Part shown: positions 47,130 to 54,921 of the stretch, piece after piece
Numbering within the stretch: the stretch's first letter is position 1
Layout of the letters: each line of letters opens with the position of its first letter
Assembly: GCF_002017865.1 (NCBI RefSeq)
Contig: NZ_MTJN01000002.1
Span: 186,001-250,000 of the forward strand
Length of the DNA stretch: 64,000 nt
DNA from: Rhodoferax fermentans
GTDB taxonomy: Bacteria; Pseudomonadota; Gammaproteobacteria; Burkholderiales; Burkholderiaceae_C
Direction: 5' to 3'
Notes under the pieces: generated by a model
The model's database searches: none
The model's input: only the letters and a program-made list of their open reading frames with translations
Told to the model about the DNA's origin: nothing
Translations under genes and position numbers: made by a program

Positions 47130-47717
47130 TCAGTTGATGGCGGTGGAGGAGTTGACCAGCGTCGCACTGAGGGCGGCCTGCACCTGGGCGATGCGTCGCT
47201 CGGCCTCTTCTGCGGTTAGGGCGCGCTGTTCTGCCAGCCAGCGGAACTTGCCCACCTCCCGGTCAAGGCCATTGTCCAGGTTGATATCGCCGTACAAAGC
47301 CAGCAGCTGGCTTTTTTTGCGTGACTGGATTTCGTCAATGATCTGATCATGGCTTTTGGCATCCTGGATGACCCAGACACTGCCACGTTCAGCGGAAAAA
47401 ACGGTGTAGGTGACCTTGCTCAAGTGGGCCCACAACAGACAAGCCAAACCCAGCAGCAGCCAAAACCCGGTGCCGCTCAAAGACCTGGCGCTGACCAGTG
47501 CATAGCCCACCTGCACCAGACCCAGGACCGCCCATAAAAACCCAACATTTCTGAGCCACATATTCTGCTCAATACGCGTTGAGGATTTGAGGGGAAAGTC
47601 GGCGTAGACCATGTCGACATCACCGGATCCGGACTTGTCACGGTAGGCGAAATTGAAGCTGTCTGCACCAAAGGTGAAGGTATGCCGATTGGAGAGCTTC
47701 TTTTGTTCTATCTTCAT
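47130..47717 (-). CDS. Hypothetical membrane protein
   Basis: 195 residues that I do not recognise. A soluble N-terminal part (about 1-50, FTFGADSFNFAYRDKSGSGD) resembles a small PH-like sheet and is followed by two adjacent helices (about 55-75 WAVLGLVQVGYALVSA and 80-100 FWLLLGLACLLWAHL). Then another strand-rich part (YTVFSAERGSVWVIQD) and a charged helical C-terminus with EEAERRIAQVQAAL. The arrangement resembles small stress-related membrane proteins but no family can be assigned. It is flanked by the LysE gene and a gene-free gap. Confidence 0.6.
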   Translation of the reverse strand: MKIEQKKLSNRHTFTFGADSFNFAYRDKSGSGDVDMVYADFPLKSSTRIEQNMWLRNVGFLWAVLGLVQVGYALVSARSLSGTGFWLLLGLACLLWAHLSKVTYTVFSAERGSVWVIQDAKSHDQIIDEIQSRKKSQLLALYGDINLDNGLDREVGKFRWLAEQRALTAEEAERRIAQVQAALSATLVNSSTAIN

Positions 47718-48067
47718 GGCCGGTCACTCATGGGTAGGAAATGGAAGGGATGATGCCAGACGCCAGCTTGTACCACCACCCTCTGAGCACCCAACAAGAG
47801 AGTAACCTCAAAAAGTGACTCCAGCCCTTATTCCAAAAGGGCTAGGCGCTCCATAAACAGAAGCAGACCCTGACAATCTCAAGCATTGATTGGCGCACAG
47901 CCCGGCATATTCTCAGCGGTGCAGCCCGGTTTGTGTATCCCCCGTTTGGGGGAGATTGGCAAAAACTACTTTCGCGTCCACCAGACTTCTGCATCCAACC
48001 AGCGGCCTAAGGCACGAGGGGTTTCACAAGATCATGTCTGACAACAGCCTTAAAGAGGCATCGTCAA
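47718..48067. other. Gene-free interval of 350 bp
   Basis: Between two minus-strand genes. It holds one dispersed repeat copy (47809-47860) and a short hairpin, TCCCCC-GTTT-GGGGGA (47938-47953). I see no convincing coding sequence; a plus-strand open frame from 47890 lacks a ribosome site and runs antisense into the next gene. Confidence 0.6.
47809..47860. repeat. Dispersed repeat copy in gene-free interval
   Basis: AAAAGTGACTCCAGCCCTTA continues TTCCAAAAGGGCTAGGCGCT. The AGCCCTT/AAGGGCT arms are intact and form a 7-bp stem. Confidence 0.7.
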
Positions 48068-48502
48068 TCAAGGCTGAACTTTCCTTAAGACTGCGTTGGA
48101 TTGAGATGAACTATTGGGCCGCGTGTAGCTGGCTTTCAGGCTGCCGTCCGCTTGCAGTTCGTACCATGCTTTCTTCCCTTCTGACAGAGGAACCCGCAAG
48201 ATATTGCCGTCTATGGTGGCGGTGAATCGAGCCCACCCGGCGTTCCACGCGTTCGCAGCAGGCGGTGCCTGCCATGCATACAACACCGTTGCTTCGGTAG
48301 CGGACTTGATTTCCTCGACAACCAGCACATGCGGCATCCGTTCGTCCCACTTGCCTTCCCAGCGGCCAGAAAAAGCCTTGACAGCAGCGGGAATCACCTC
48401 AGCAGGTTCGTGCACCGCCGTATCCGACGGCAACACAACACCTTGTGCATGGACTCCGAAAACAGCAAAAACCATGGCTACGCAAAAAACAAGTGATTTC
48501 AC
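48068..48502 (-). CDS. Hypothetical secreted protein at the end of the ars operon
   Basis: 144 residues with a clear signal peptide (MKSLVFCVAMVFAVFGVHAQ, cleavage after about residue 19). The mature part has AFSGRWEGKWDERMPHVLVV and a beta-rich pattern (ATVLYAWQAPPAANAWNAGW, RFTATIDGNILRVPL, WYELQADGSLKASYTR) that may form a small barrel or lipocalin-like sheet. I know no named family. The start is GTG at 48502 with GGAGG 7 nt upstream. It begins 29 bp after the last arsC and is on the same strand, so it is probably cotranscribed with the arsenic genes; a role in arsenic response is unproven. Confidence 0.7.
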   Translation of the reverse strand: MKSLVFCVAMVFAVFGVHAQGVVLPSDTAVHEPAEVIPAAVKAFSGRWEGKWDERMPHVLVVEEIKSATEATVLYAWQAPPAANAWNAGWARFTATIDGNILRVPLSEGKKAWYELQADGSLKASYTRPNSSSQSNAVLRKVQP

Positions 48503-48531
48503 GATCCATCCTCCGTTTGAATAAGGGGTTG

Positions 48532-48951
48532 TCAGACGCGGTTGCCCTTGTCATCAATCACTTTCTCACCGTCTTCTTTGGCAAACGCGCCTTTCTGCGG
48601 ATTGGGCAGAATGTCCAGCACCACTTCGCTGGGGCGGCACAGCCGGGTTCCCAAAGGTGTCACAACCACCGGGCGGTTGATCAAGATCGGATGTGCCAGC
48701 ATGAAGTCCACCAGTTGGTCACCGGTCCACTTGGGATCGGCCAGGCCCAGCTCGTCGTAGGGCGTGCCTTTTTCTCGGAGCAATGCACGGGGGTTGATGC
48801 CCATGGATGACATCAAGGCCTGCAGGGTTGCCTTGTCAGGCGGGGTTTTCAGGTACTCGATGACTTCGGGCTCCACGCCAGAATTGCGGATCAAGGACAG
48901 GGTGTTGCGGGAGGTGCCGCAGGCAGGGTTGTGGTAGATGGTGATGGTCAT
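48532..48951 (-). CDS. arsC: Arsenate reductase, glutaredoxin type
   Basis: 139 residues of the ArsC/Spx fold. It reduces arsenate to arsenite with glutathione and glutaredoxin. MTITIYHNPACGTSRNTLSL holds catalytic Cys11. The anion-binding Arg residues are in NPRALLREKGTPYDEL, HPILINRPVVVTPLGTRLCR. An upstream ATG at 48990 lies inside acr3; ATG at 48951 has AAGGAA upstream. The gap to acr3 is 2 bp. It is the second arsenate reductase in the operon and belongs to an unrelated family to the first. Confidence 0.94.
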   Translation of the reverse strand: MTITIYHNPACGTSRNTLSLIRNSGVEPEVIEYLKTPPDKATLQALMSSMGINPRALLREKGTPYDELGLADPKWTGDQLVDFMLAHPILINRPVVVTPLGTRLCRPSEVVLDILPNPQKGAFAKEDGEKVIDDKGNRV

Positions 48952-48953
48952 AT

Positions 48954-50039
48954 TCAGTTCCTTGGCACAGCGGTGCCGCGCTCGTACCACCCCTTTGATC
49001 GGTTGACCACATTCACCACCAGCAGCATCACCGGCACCTCAATCAACACGCCCACCACGGTGGCCAGGGCGGCGCCGGAGTTGAAGCCAAACAGGCTGAT
49101 GGCGGCGGCCACGGCCAGTTCGAAGAAGTTGCTGGCGCCAATCAAGGCTGACGGACAAGCAATGGCGTGTTTTTCACCCACGGCGCGGTTCAGCCAGTAC
49201 GCCAGGCCGGAGTTGAACACCACCTGGATCAGGATCGGCACCGCCAGCAGGGCAATGATGAGAGGTTGCTTCAGAATCGCCTCGCCCTGGAACGCAAACA
49301 GCAGCACCAGCGTGGCCAGCAGTGCGGTGATGGACCAGGGGCCGATCTTCTCCATGGCGGCATCAAAAGCGGCCTGACCTTGTTTGAGCAGGGTTTTGCG
49401 CAGCCCCTGCGCCAAGATCACCGGAATCACGATGTACAGCGCCACCGAGATCAGCAGCGTGTCCCAGGGCACGGTGATGCTCGACAAACCCAGCAAAAAC
49501 GCCACCAGCGGAGCAAAGGCGATGACCATGATGCTGTCGTTGAGCGCCACCTGGCTCAGGGTGAACAACGGGTCGCCCCCGGTGAGGCGGCTCCAGACAA
49601 ACACCATGGCGGTACAGGGCGCCGCGGCCAGCAGGATCAACCCGGCCACATAACTGTCGATCTGGTCGGGCGGCAGCCACGGCGCAAACAGCGTGCGGAT
49701 GAACAACCAGGCCAGAAACGCCATGCTGAACGGTTTGACCAGCCAGTTGACAAAGAGCGTGACACCAATGCCTTTGAGGTGCTGGCGCACCTCGTGCAGC
49801 GCACCGAAATCAACTTTCACCAACATCGGGATGATCATCACCCAGATCAGAGCGCCCACCGGCAGGTTAACCTGAGCCACTTCCATCCGGCCAACGGCCT
49901 GAAACAGCGCCGGAAAGAGCTGACCCAGCGCAATGCCCACCACGATGCACAGCGCCACCCAGACCGAGAGAAAACGCTCAAACACACTCATGGGCGCACC
50001 CGCGGCGCGTTTGCCGGTGACTTCACACTGGGCACTCAT
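48954..50039 (-). CDS. arsB: Arsenite efflux permease Acr3
   Basis: 361 residues, polytopic with about ten helices. Acr3 extrudes arsenite across the inner membrane. The fold markers are VPNxPVG-type VNLPVGALIWVMIIPMLVKV near residue 75, the essential Cys in LLAAAPCTAMVFVWSRLTGG, DSIMVIAFAPLV and the C-terminal VNVVNRSKGWYER. The family is Acr3 and not ArsB; arsB is used here as the common operon symbol. The start lies 1 nt after the upstream arsC stop. Confidence 0.94.
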   Translation of the reverse strand: MSAQCEVTGKRAAGAPMSVFERFLSVWVALCIVVGIALGQLFPALFQAVGRMEVAQVNLPVGALIWVMIIPMLVKVDFGALHEVRQHLKGIGVTLFVNWLVKPFSMAFLAWLFIRTLFAPWLPPDQIDSYVAGLILLAAAPCTAMVFVWSRLTGGDPLFTLSQVALNDSIMVIAFAPLVAFLLGLSSITVPWDTLLISVALYIVIPVILAQGLRKTLLKQGQAAFDAAMEKIGPWSITALLATLVLLFAFQGEAILKQPLIIALLAVPILIQVVFNSGLAYWLNRAVGEKHAIACPSALIGASNFFELAVAAAISLFGFNSGAALATVVGVLIEVPVMLLVVNVVNRSKGWYERGTAVPRN

Positions 50040-50040
50040 C

Positions 50041-50544
50041 TCAGTCGGCTTTCGACAGCTCGCGCGCCGTGTTTTGCAGCATGGTTTTGGCCAGCTTGTC
50101 GGTCGGCAGGCTGATCAGCAACTCCAGCCGACGCTTGAGCAGGTGCAGGGTCTGGCGGAAGGCTTCGAGCTTTTGTGCGTCGGTGCCGTCCCCGGCGGAC
50201 GGGTCGGGGTAGCCCCAATGCGCAGTGGCAGGCTGGCCGGGCCAGTAGGGGCAGACTTCACCGGCGGCGTTGTCGCACACGGTGATGACCAAATCCATGT
50301 GCGGCGCGTCGGGCTGGCCAAACTCGTCCCAACTTTTGCTGTGCAAACCCTCGATGCTGATGCCAGCCTGCTGCAAGACCTGCAGGCCCAGCGGGTTGGG
50401 TTGCTGGTTGGCACGCGGGCTGCTGCCGGCAGAGAAGCCTTTGAAACGACCCCGGCCAATGTGGTTCAGGATGGCTTCGGCCAAGATGCTGCGGGCAGAG
50501 TTGTGGGTGCACAAAAACAGGACGTTCAAGGGTTTATCGGACAT
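50041..50544 (-). CDS. arsC: Arsenate reductase, low-MW phosphatase type
   Basis: 167 residues of the low-molecular-weight phosphotyrosine phosphatase fold, the thioredoxin-linked ArsC type. The P-loop is LCTHNSARS with nucleophile Cys12. Cys90 and Cys98 (ITVCDNAAGEVCPYWPG) match the relay pair of the family. A C-terminal helical tail is normal. ATG at 50544 (MSDKPLNVLFLCTHN) is 20 bp after the arsA stop. Together with the glutaredoxin-type enzyme, the operon has two chemically different routes for arsenate reduction. Confidence 0.94.
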   Translation of the reverse strand: MSDKPLNVLFLCTHNSARSILAEAILNHIGRGRFKGFSAGSSPRANQQPNPLGLQVLQQAGISIEGLHSKSWDEFGQPDAPHMDLVITVCDNAAGEVCPYWPGQPATAHWGYPDPSAGDGTDAQKLEAFRQTLHLLKRRLELLISLPTDKLAKTMLQNTARELSKAD

Positions 50545-50563
50545 ATCAAGTTCCAGAGGTGGG

Positions 50564-52345
50564 TTAAACGAATTCAGTGAAGTTAGCAGCCATGTGTGAC
50601 AGTCGTTCAACCCCCACCGGCTCTTCTGTGAGGAGCGGCACCAGCGCGTAACGGCGGGCGTGGTGGTGGGCAACGGCCTCGATCTCGCGCAACTCGTTGT
50701 GCGCGCGCTGCTTTAACAAGGGTGAACTGACCTGGGCCGCAGCCACGCTGTTGTTGATGACCCAGGCCCAAGGCTCGATCCCGGCGCGGCGCAGGTCGGC
50801 CTGCAAATTGGCGGCTTCCAGCACCGGTGTGGTCTCGGCCAGGGTGACGACCAGCACCTTGGTTTGTGTTGGGTCTTGCAGCTGCATCATCGGTGTGGTG
50901 AAGTGGCCTTGGCTACCCATCTGGCGCACCACATCGCGGTGGTAGGCGCCGGTGGCGTCCAGCAGCAGCAAGGTGTGGCCGGTGGGTGCGGTGTCCATCA
51001 CCACAAACTTCTGGCCCGCCTCGCGGATCACGCGCGAAAAGGCCTGGAACACCGCAATTTCTTCGGTGCATGGGGAGCGCAGGTCTTCTTCGAGCACCGC
51101 GCGGCCAGCAGCATCTAACTTGGCGCCTTTGCTGGCCAGCACCTGGGCGCGGTAGGCTTCGGTGACTTCGTGTGGGTCGATGCGGCTGACCGTCAAATGT
51201 TCCAGCGTGCCGTGTAACGTGTCCATCAGGTGGGCTGCGGGGTCCGAGGTGGTCAGGTGCACCGGGTACCCCCGTTTAGCCAACTCCACCGCCACTGCGG
51301 CAGCCAGGGTGGTTTTGCCGACGCCGCCCTTGCCCATCAGCATCACCAGGCCATGGCCTTCGACCGCGATGTTGTCCACCAAAGACGACAGGCTGGGGGC
51401 TTGGACCACCGGGTCTTGGGTCGGTGCAACGGTTGCGCTGGGCGGATCATCACTGGAGACCTCCAACAACTGGCGCAAGGCAGGCAAACCCACCAGGTTG
51501 AAGGCTTTGAGGCCAATCTGGTCGGTTGGCAAGCTGGCCAAGGCGCCGGGCAGCTTGGCCAGAGCCGCCTGCTCACGGTCCACAATGGCCTGGGCCAGCG
51601 GATCGTGGGCGGCTTGTGCTGCCGGGAACACGCCGTTGATCACCAAATACTGTTTGGACAGGCCAATAGCCGCCAGTTCGTCATGGGTGCGTGCTGCTTC
51701 TTTTAGCGTAGCTAACTGTGCCCGTGCGACAAGGACCAGACGGGTTTTTGAGGCATCAGACAGGGCCTCCACCGCGGCCTTGTACTGGCTGCGCTGCTTT
51801 TCCAGCCCGGCCAAGGAGCCCAGGCATGAGGCGTCACCTTTGCCCGCTTCCAGAAAACCGCTCCAGGCGCCAGGCAGCTGCAACATGCGAATGGTGTGGC
51901 CGGTGGGCGCGGTGTCAAACACGATGTGGTCAAAAACCTGGGTGAGCACGCTGCTGACCAGCAAGCCGGTGAACTCGTCAAACGCGGCAATTTCGGTGGT
52001 GCAGGCGCCTGAGAGCTGTTCTTCAATACCTTTGACGATAGCCTCAGGCAACACACCACGCACCGGTCCCACAATGCGGTCGCGGTAGGCCTGGGCAGCA
52101 GCTTGCGGGTCGATTTCCAGGGCGCTGAGCCTGGGCACGTTGGCTACGGTGGTGATCTGGTTGCCAATGGTCATGCCAAACACCTGGCCCACGTTGGACG
52201 CCGGGTCGGTGCTGACCAGCAGCACATGCCTGCCTGCAGCCGCCAGTTGCATGGCAGTAGCACAGGCGATGGAGGTTTTGCCCACCCCGCCCTTGCCGGT
52301 GAAGAACAAGAAGCGAGGGGGGTGATCAAGGAAATGCATGACCAT
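50564..52345 (-). CDS. arsA: Arsenite-stimulated ATPase ArsA
   Basis: 593 residues with the two ArsA halves. Walker A motifs GKGGVGKT are at 17-24 and 338-345, and the switch DTAPTGHTIRMLQLP and its second-half equivalent DTAPTGHTLLLLDATG are both intact. The three arsenite-binding cysteines appear to be present at about 115 (SGACTTEIA), 174 (DASCLGSLAG) and 426 (LRSPCTEEIA). ArsA drives ATP-dependent arsenite export, classically through ArsB; here the permease is Acr3. ATG at 52345 directly follows the arsD stop. Confidence 0.96.
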   Translation of the reverse strand: MVMHFLDHPPRFLFFTGKGGVGKTSIACATAMQLAAAGRHVLLVSTDPASNVGQVFGMTIGNQITTVANVPRLSALEIDPQAAAQAYRDRIVGPVRGVLPEAIVKGIEEQLSGACTTEIAAFDEFTGLLVSSVLTQVFDHIVFDTAPTGHTIRMLQLPGAWSGFLEAGKGDASCLGSLAGLEKQRSQYKAAVEALSDASKTRLVLVARAQLATLKEAARTHDELAAIGLSKQYLVINGVFPAAQAAHDPLAQAIVDREQAALAKLPGALASLPTDQIGLKAFNLVGLPALRQLLEVSSDDPPSATVAPTQDPVVQAPSLSSLVDNIAVEGHGLVMLMGKGGVGKTTLAAAVAVELAKRGYPVHLTTSDPAAHLMDTLHGTLEHLTVSRIDPHEVTEAYRAQVLASKGAKLDAAGRAVLEEDLRSPCTEEIAVFQAFSRVIREAGQKFVVMDTAPTGHTLLLLDATGAYHRDVVRQMGSQGHFTTPMMQLQDPTQTKVLVVTLAETTPVLEAANLQADLRRAGIEPWAWVINNSVAAAQVSSPLLKQRAHNELREIEAVAHHHARRYALVPLLTEEPVGVERLSHMAANFTEFV

Positions 52346-52729
52346 TCAGCAGCAAGCGCCGCCCGAGCAACAGCCGCCCGATTTGGCCGCTGCTGGTTCA
52401 GCAACAACAGCCACCTCGGTCGGGGCCGGATTGCCGAGCCAACGGACCAAGTCAGCCCGTGTCGGGTAACGCCCGGCAAAAGCCAGCTCACCGTCGACCA
52501 GGGTGATCGGCAAGGCAGCCTCACCCGAACGCTCCAGCAGGCCTTTGACGGCGGCATTTGCAACAAACACCATCGGCTGCTGGGCCAGGTTAAACCGCTC
52601 AATCAGCAGGCCCTGCTGTTTGGCCCAGTCCACATCAGCTGAAAAAGTGACCAGCGCCTGGTCGACATCGGTGCCACACACGCCGCTGCTGCAACACAGG
52701 GCGGGATCAAAAACTTGTACATTGGGCAT
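52346..52729 (-). CDS. arsD: Arsenic metallochaperone ArsD
   Basis: 127 residues. ArsD passes arsenite to ArsA and raises its affinity. The thioredoxin-like core opens VQVFDPALCCSSGVCGTDVD, with the Cys12-Cys13-Cys18-type triad needed for arsenite. The C-terminus adds further cysteine pairs (GGCCSGGACC), as in longer ArsD proteins. ATG at 52729 is preferred to a longer frame. It lies between arsR and arsA with a 13-bp gap to arsR. Confidence 0.95.
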   Translation of the reverse strand: MPNVQVFDPALCCSSGVCGTDVDQALVTFSADVDWAKQQGLLIERFNLAQQPMVFVANAAVKGLLERSGEAALPITLVDGELAFAGRYPTRADLVRWLGNPAPTEVAVVAEPAAAKSGGCCSGGACC

Positions 52730-52742
52730 GGTGGTGTGTCCT

Positions 52743-53090
52743 TCAGGGTTGGGGCAAAACATGGGGGGCGGTGATGGGGGCACAGAGTTCCTGGCACAAC
52801 TCCGGGTGACCCGCGCAGCACTCGGCGGTCAGGTAAGCAATCAGCTCGTGCATCAAACCCATGTTGGCGCGGTAACGCTGAAAGCGCCCTTCTTGCACCA
52901 CGTTCACCAGTTGCGCATGGGCCAGCGCCTTGAGGTGAAACGACAGGTTGGTGGGCGGGATGTCCAGCGCCGCACCGATCTCGCCAGCAACCAGGCCGGC
53001 TGGCCCGGCCTTGACCAGCAAACGGTAGGCATCCAGACGCACGGCTGATGACAGCGACTCAAAAACAGAGGTGGCGAGTGATGTATCCAT
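52743..53090 (-). CDS. arsR: ArsR-family arsenic-responsive repressor
   Basis: 115 residues with a winged-helix SmtB/ArsR domain: LSSAVRLDAYRLLVKAGPAG, the recognition-helix region IPPTNLSFHLKALAHAQLVN and VVQEGRFQRYRANM. The classical ELCVCDL arsenite site of helix 3 is missing. Instead a C-terminal cluster CCAGHPELCQELC (Cys91, 92, 99, 103) recalls the C-terminal site of the Acidithiobacillus-type ArsR. It heads the operon, behind a palindromic operator, and should release DNA on binding arsenite. Confidence 0.94.
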   Translation of the reverse strand: MDTSLATSVFESLSSAVRLDAYRLLVKAGPAGLVAGEIGAALDIPPTNLSFHLKALAHAQLVNVVQEGRFQRYRANMGLMHELIAYLTAECCAGHPELCQELCAPITAPHVLPQP

Positions 53091-53106
53091 GACTTCAATA
53101 ATACAA

Positions 53107-53123
53107 CAATAGTTGAACTATTG
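53107..53123. promoter_or_regulatory. ArsR operator
   Basis: CAATAGTT-G-AACTATTG, a perfect 8-bp inverted repeat with one central base. It lies 17 bp before the arsR ATG and just downstream of the -10 box, the usual autorepression site. Confidence 0.8.
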
Positions 53124-53125
53124 AA

Positions 53126-53152
53126 ATCATAAGCCACACCCGACCACTTCAA
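53126..53152 (-). promoter_or_regulatory. Candidate ars operon promoter
   Basis: On the minus strand TTGAAG (53147-53152), a 15-nt spacer and TATGAT (53126-53131). The spacer is short, so the -35 assignment is uncertain. The start would fall within the palindromic operator. Confidence 0.55.
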
Positions 53153-53308
53153 GCTCAAAACTTGGCCACAGCCAAGTGAAGCCAGCAGCAAGTCATCAGG
53201 GACAATACGTCTTTGTAATTATTTTTTAACTCAGTTGGTGATGGTGTTCGTGTTGCTGTCCTGTGGGATCAGCCCGGTCATTGCTCTGGGCCTGAAGCAA
53301 CACACAAG

Positions 53309-54082
53309 ATGATCACCGAACTCTATTTCCTGCTGCCATTGACCTTTGTCGCTGCGATGCTCAACGCGGCGATTGGCGGCGGCGGCCTGGTGCTGATACC
53401 GGGCATGCTGACGCTGTTCCCTGCGGCGGCGCCCGCCACCTTGTTTGCCACAGAAAAATGTGCCTCGGTGGCTGGCATGGCCACAGCGGCTACGCAGTAC
53501 GCCCGGCGCATCAAGCTACCCTGGGGACTGTTGCTGCTGACGGCATCGACCGCGTTTTGTGGCGCCCACTTTGGCGCCCGTGCCATTGCCACCCTGCCCA
53601 GCACCTGGATCAAACCCTTTGTGGTGGTGTTGCTGGTGGTGATGCTGCTCTACACCTGGTTTCGGCCAGACTTTGGCAAACAGGACGCGGACATCCCGGT
53701 CACGCGCAACGACAAGGTGCGTGGTGTGCTGATTGGCACTGCCATCGGTTTTTACGAAGGTTTTTTTGGCCCCGGCGCGGGCAGCTTCCTGATCTTCCTG
53801 TTTGTACGGGTGTTTCACTTTGACTTCATGCGCGCCACAGCCTGTGCCAAGGTGGTCAACATGGCGACCAATCTGGGGGCGCTGGCGTTTTTCATTCCGA
53901 ACGGGTTTGTCAGCTTCCAACTCGCCATCCCGATGGCCGTGGCCATGATCGCGGGCTCTTTTGCTGGCAGTCACTTGGCCATGAAAGGCGGCAACCTCTG
54001 GCTGCGCCGGATTTTCCTGGTGCTGGTAATTGGTTTGCTCGCCAAACTGGTCACAGACCTGCTGCGTACCCAATTCCTGTAG
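53309..54082 (+). CDS. TauE/SafE-family (DUF81) membrane transporter
   Basis: 257 residues with about seven to eight helices. The family shows two repeated motifs: LNAAIGGGGLVLIPGMLTLF near the N-terminus and GFYEGFFGPGAGSFLIFLFV in the second half, both with the characteristic Gly clusters. DUF81 members export sulfite, sulfoacetate or other anions; the substrate here is unknown. It is divergent from arsR with 218 bp between starts. Association with arsenic is by position only. Confidence 0.85.
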   Translation: MITELYFLLPLTFVAAMLNAAIGGGGLVLIPGMLTLFPAAAPATLFATEKCASVAGMATAATQYARRIKLPWGLLLLTASTAFCGAHFGARAIATLPSTWIKPFVVVLLVVMLLYTWFRPDFGKQDADIPVTRNDKVRGVLIGTAIGFYEGFFGPGAGSFLIFLFVRVFHFDFMRATACAKVVNMATNLGALAFFIPNGFVSFQLAIPMAVAMIAGSFAGSHLAMKGGNLWLRRIFLVLVIGLLAKLVTDLLRTQFL

Positions 54083-54104
54083 CCGCACCTGCCTGCGTCG
54101 GGCG

Positions 54105-54162
54105 GCCTGGCAAAAGCCAGGCTCCACCACCGACTGGTGGTGGATTGGGGGTGCATGCACCC
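54105..54162. repeat. Three consecutive hairpins/palindromes after the TauE gene
   Basis: GCCTGGC-AAAA-GCCAGGC (54105-54122), TCCACCACC-GACT-GGTGGTGGA (54123-54144) and the palindrome GGGTGCATGCACCC (54149-54162) follow each other with almost no spacing. They may end the TauE transcript; T-runs are absent. Confidence 0.65.
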
Positions 54163-54250
54163 AACGGATTCGTCGGCACATGCCGAATGCCATAATTCTC
54201 GAAGCTGACCCAACACAAAGCTGTTTCAAATCTACCAATCAAGGGGTTTC

Positions 54251-54883
54251 ATGAAGCTTTACCAATTTCCAGTCAGTCACTACAGCGCCAAGGTCCACAT
54301 CACAATGCTTGAGAAAGGGCTGAAGTTTGAGGCGCCCGAACTGAGCTGGGCGTACTTGAAATCACCGGAATTTCTGGCCATCAACCCGATGGGCAAAGTG
54401 CCTTTTTTGCAGGACGGGGATTTTGGCATTGGCGAGTCAGAGGTGATTGTGGAGTACCTCGAAGAGCGTTACCCCCAACCCGCTTTGTTGCCAGCCGGAA
54501 TTGAGGCTCGTGCACGCTGCCGCTGGTTGTCGCGCTTTCACGATATGTACCTGGGCCCGCAGCTGAGCACCTTGTACTTTGCACTGTCTGATGGTCGCGC
54601 CGCACAGCCCGCATTCCAGGTCGAGGTGGATCGTTTGCACCAGCTGATCGCCATTCTGGAGGGGCAGATTGCGCCCGCGCCGTTTTTTCTGGGTCAACAG
54701 TTCACGCTGGCCGATGCGTCTTACGCGGTGTCTTACCTCTACATTGGCAAACTCTCCAGCGCCCATGGCAAACCGGTGGCGCCTTCCGCCATGCCGCGCC
54801 TGGCCGCCTGGTTTGATGCGGTCAAGTCGCGCCCATCTGTCGCCCCGGTGCTGGCCGCCACCGAGGCCGCTTTGGCCCAGTGA
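54251..54883 (+). CDS. Glutathione S-transferase
   Basis: 210 residues with the two-domain GST fold. The thioredoxin-like N-domain has MKLYQFPVSHYSAKVHITML with a Ser/Tyr-type active-site region, NPMGKVPFLQDGDFGIGESE for the glutathione gamma-glutamyl contact and the ES pair. The all-helical C-domain has FFLGQQFTLADASYAVSYLY. Substrate unknown. ATG at 54251 is supported by AAGGGG upstream. It is followed 38 bp later by the histidine kinase. Confidence 0.92.
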   Translation: MKLYQFPVSHYSAKVHITMLEKGLKFEAPELSWAYLKSPEFLAINPMGKVPFLQDGDFGIGESEVIVEYLEERYPQPALLPAGIEARARCRWLSRFHDMYLGPQLSTLYFALSDGRAAQPAFQVEVDRLHQLIAILEGQIAPAPFFLGQQFTLADASYAVSYLYIGKLSSAHGKPVAPSAMPRLAAWFDAVKSRPSVAPVLAATEAALAQ

Positions 54884-54921
54884 GGCCACACTGGCACAGT
54901 CGCAGACTCTGACTCCAGACG

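Noticed and set aside
47890..48225. 111-codon plus-strand ORF containing MSDNSLKEASSIKAELSLRL
   Set aside because: No ribosome site, no family and a large antisense overlap with the secreted protein gene.
51700..51730. Possible repeat remnant in arsA (TTTTAGCGTAGCTAACTGTG)
   Set aside because: Match limited to one arm; could be chance.
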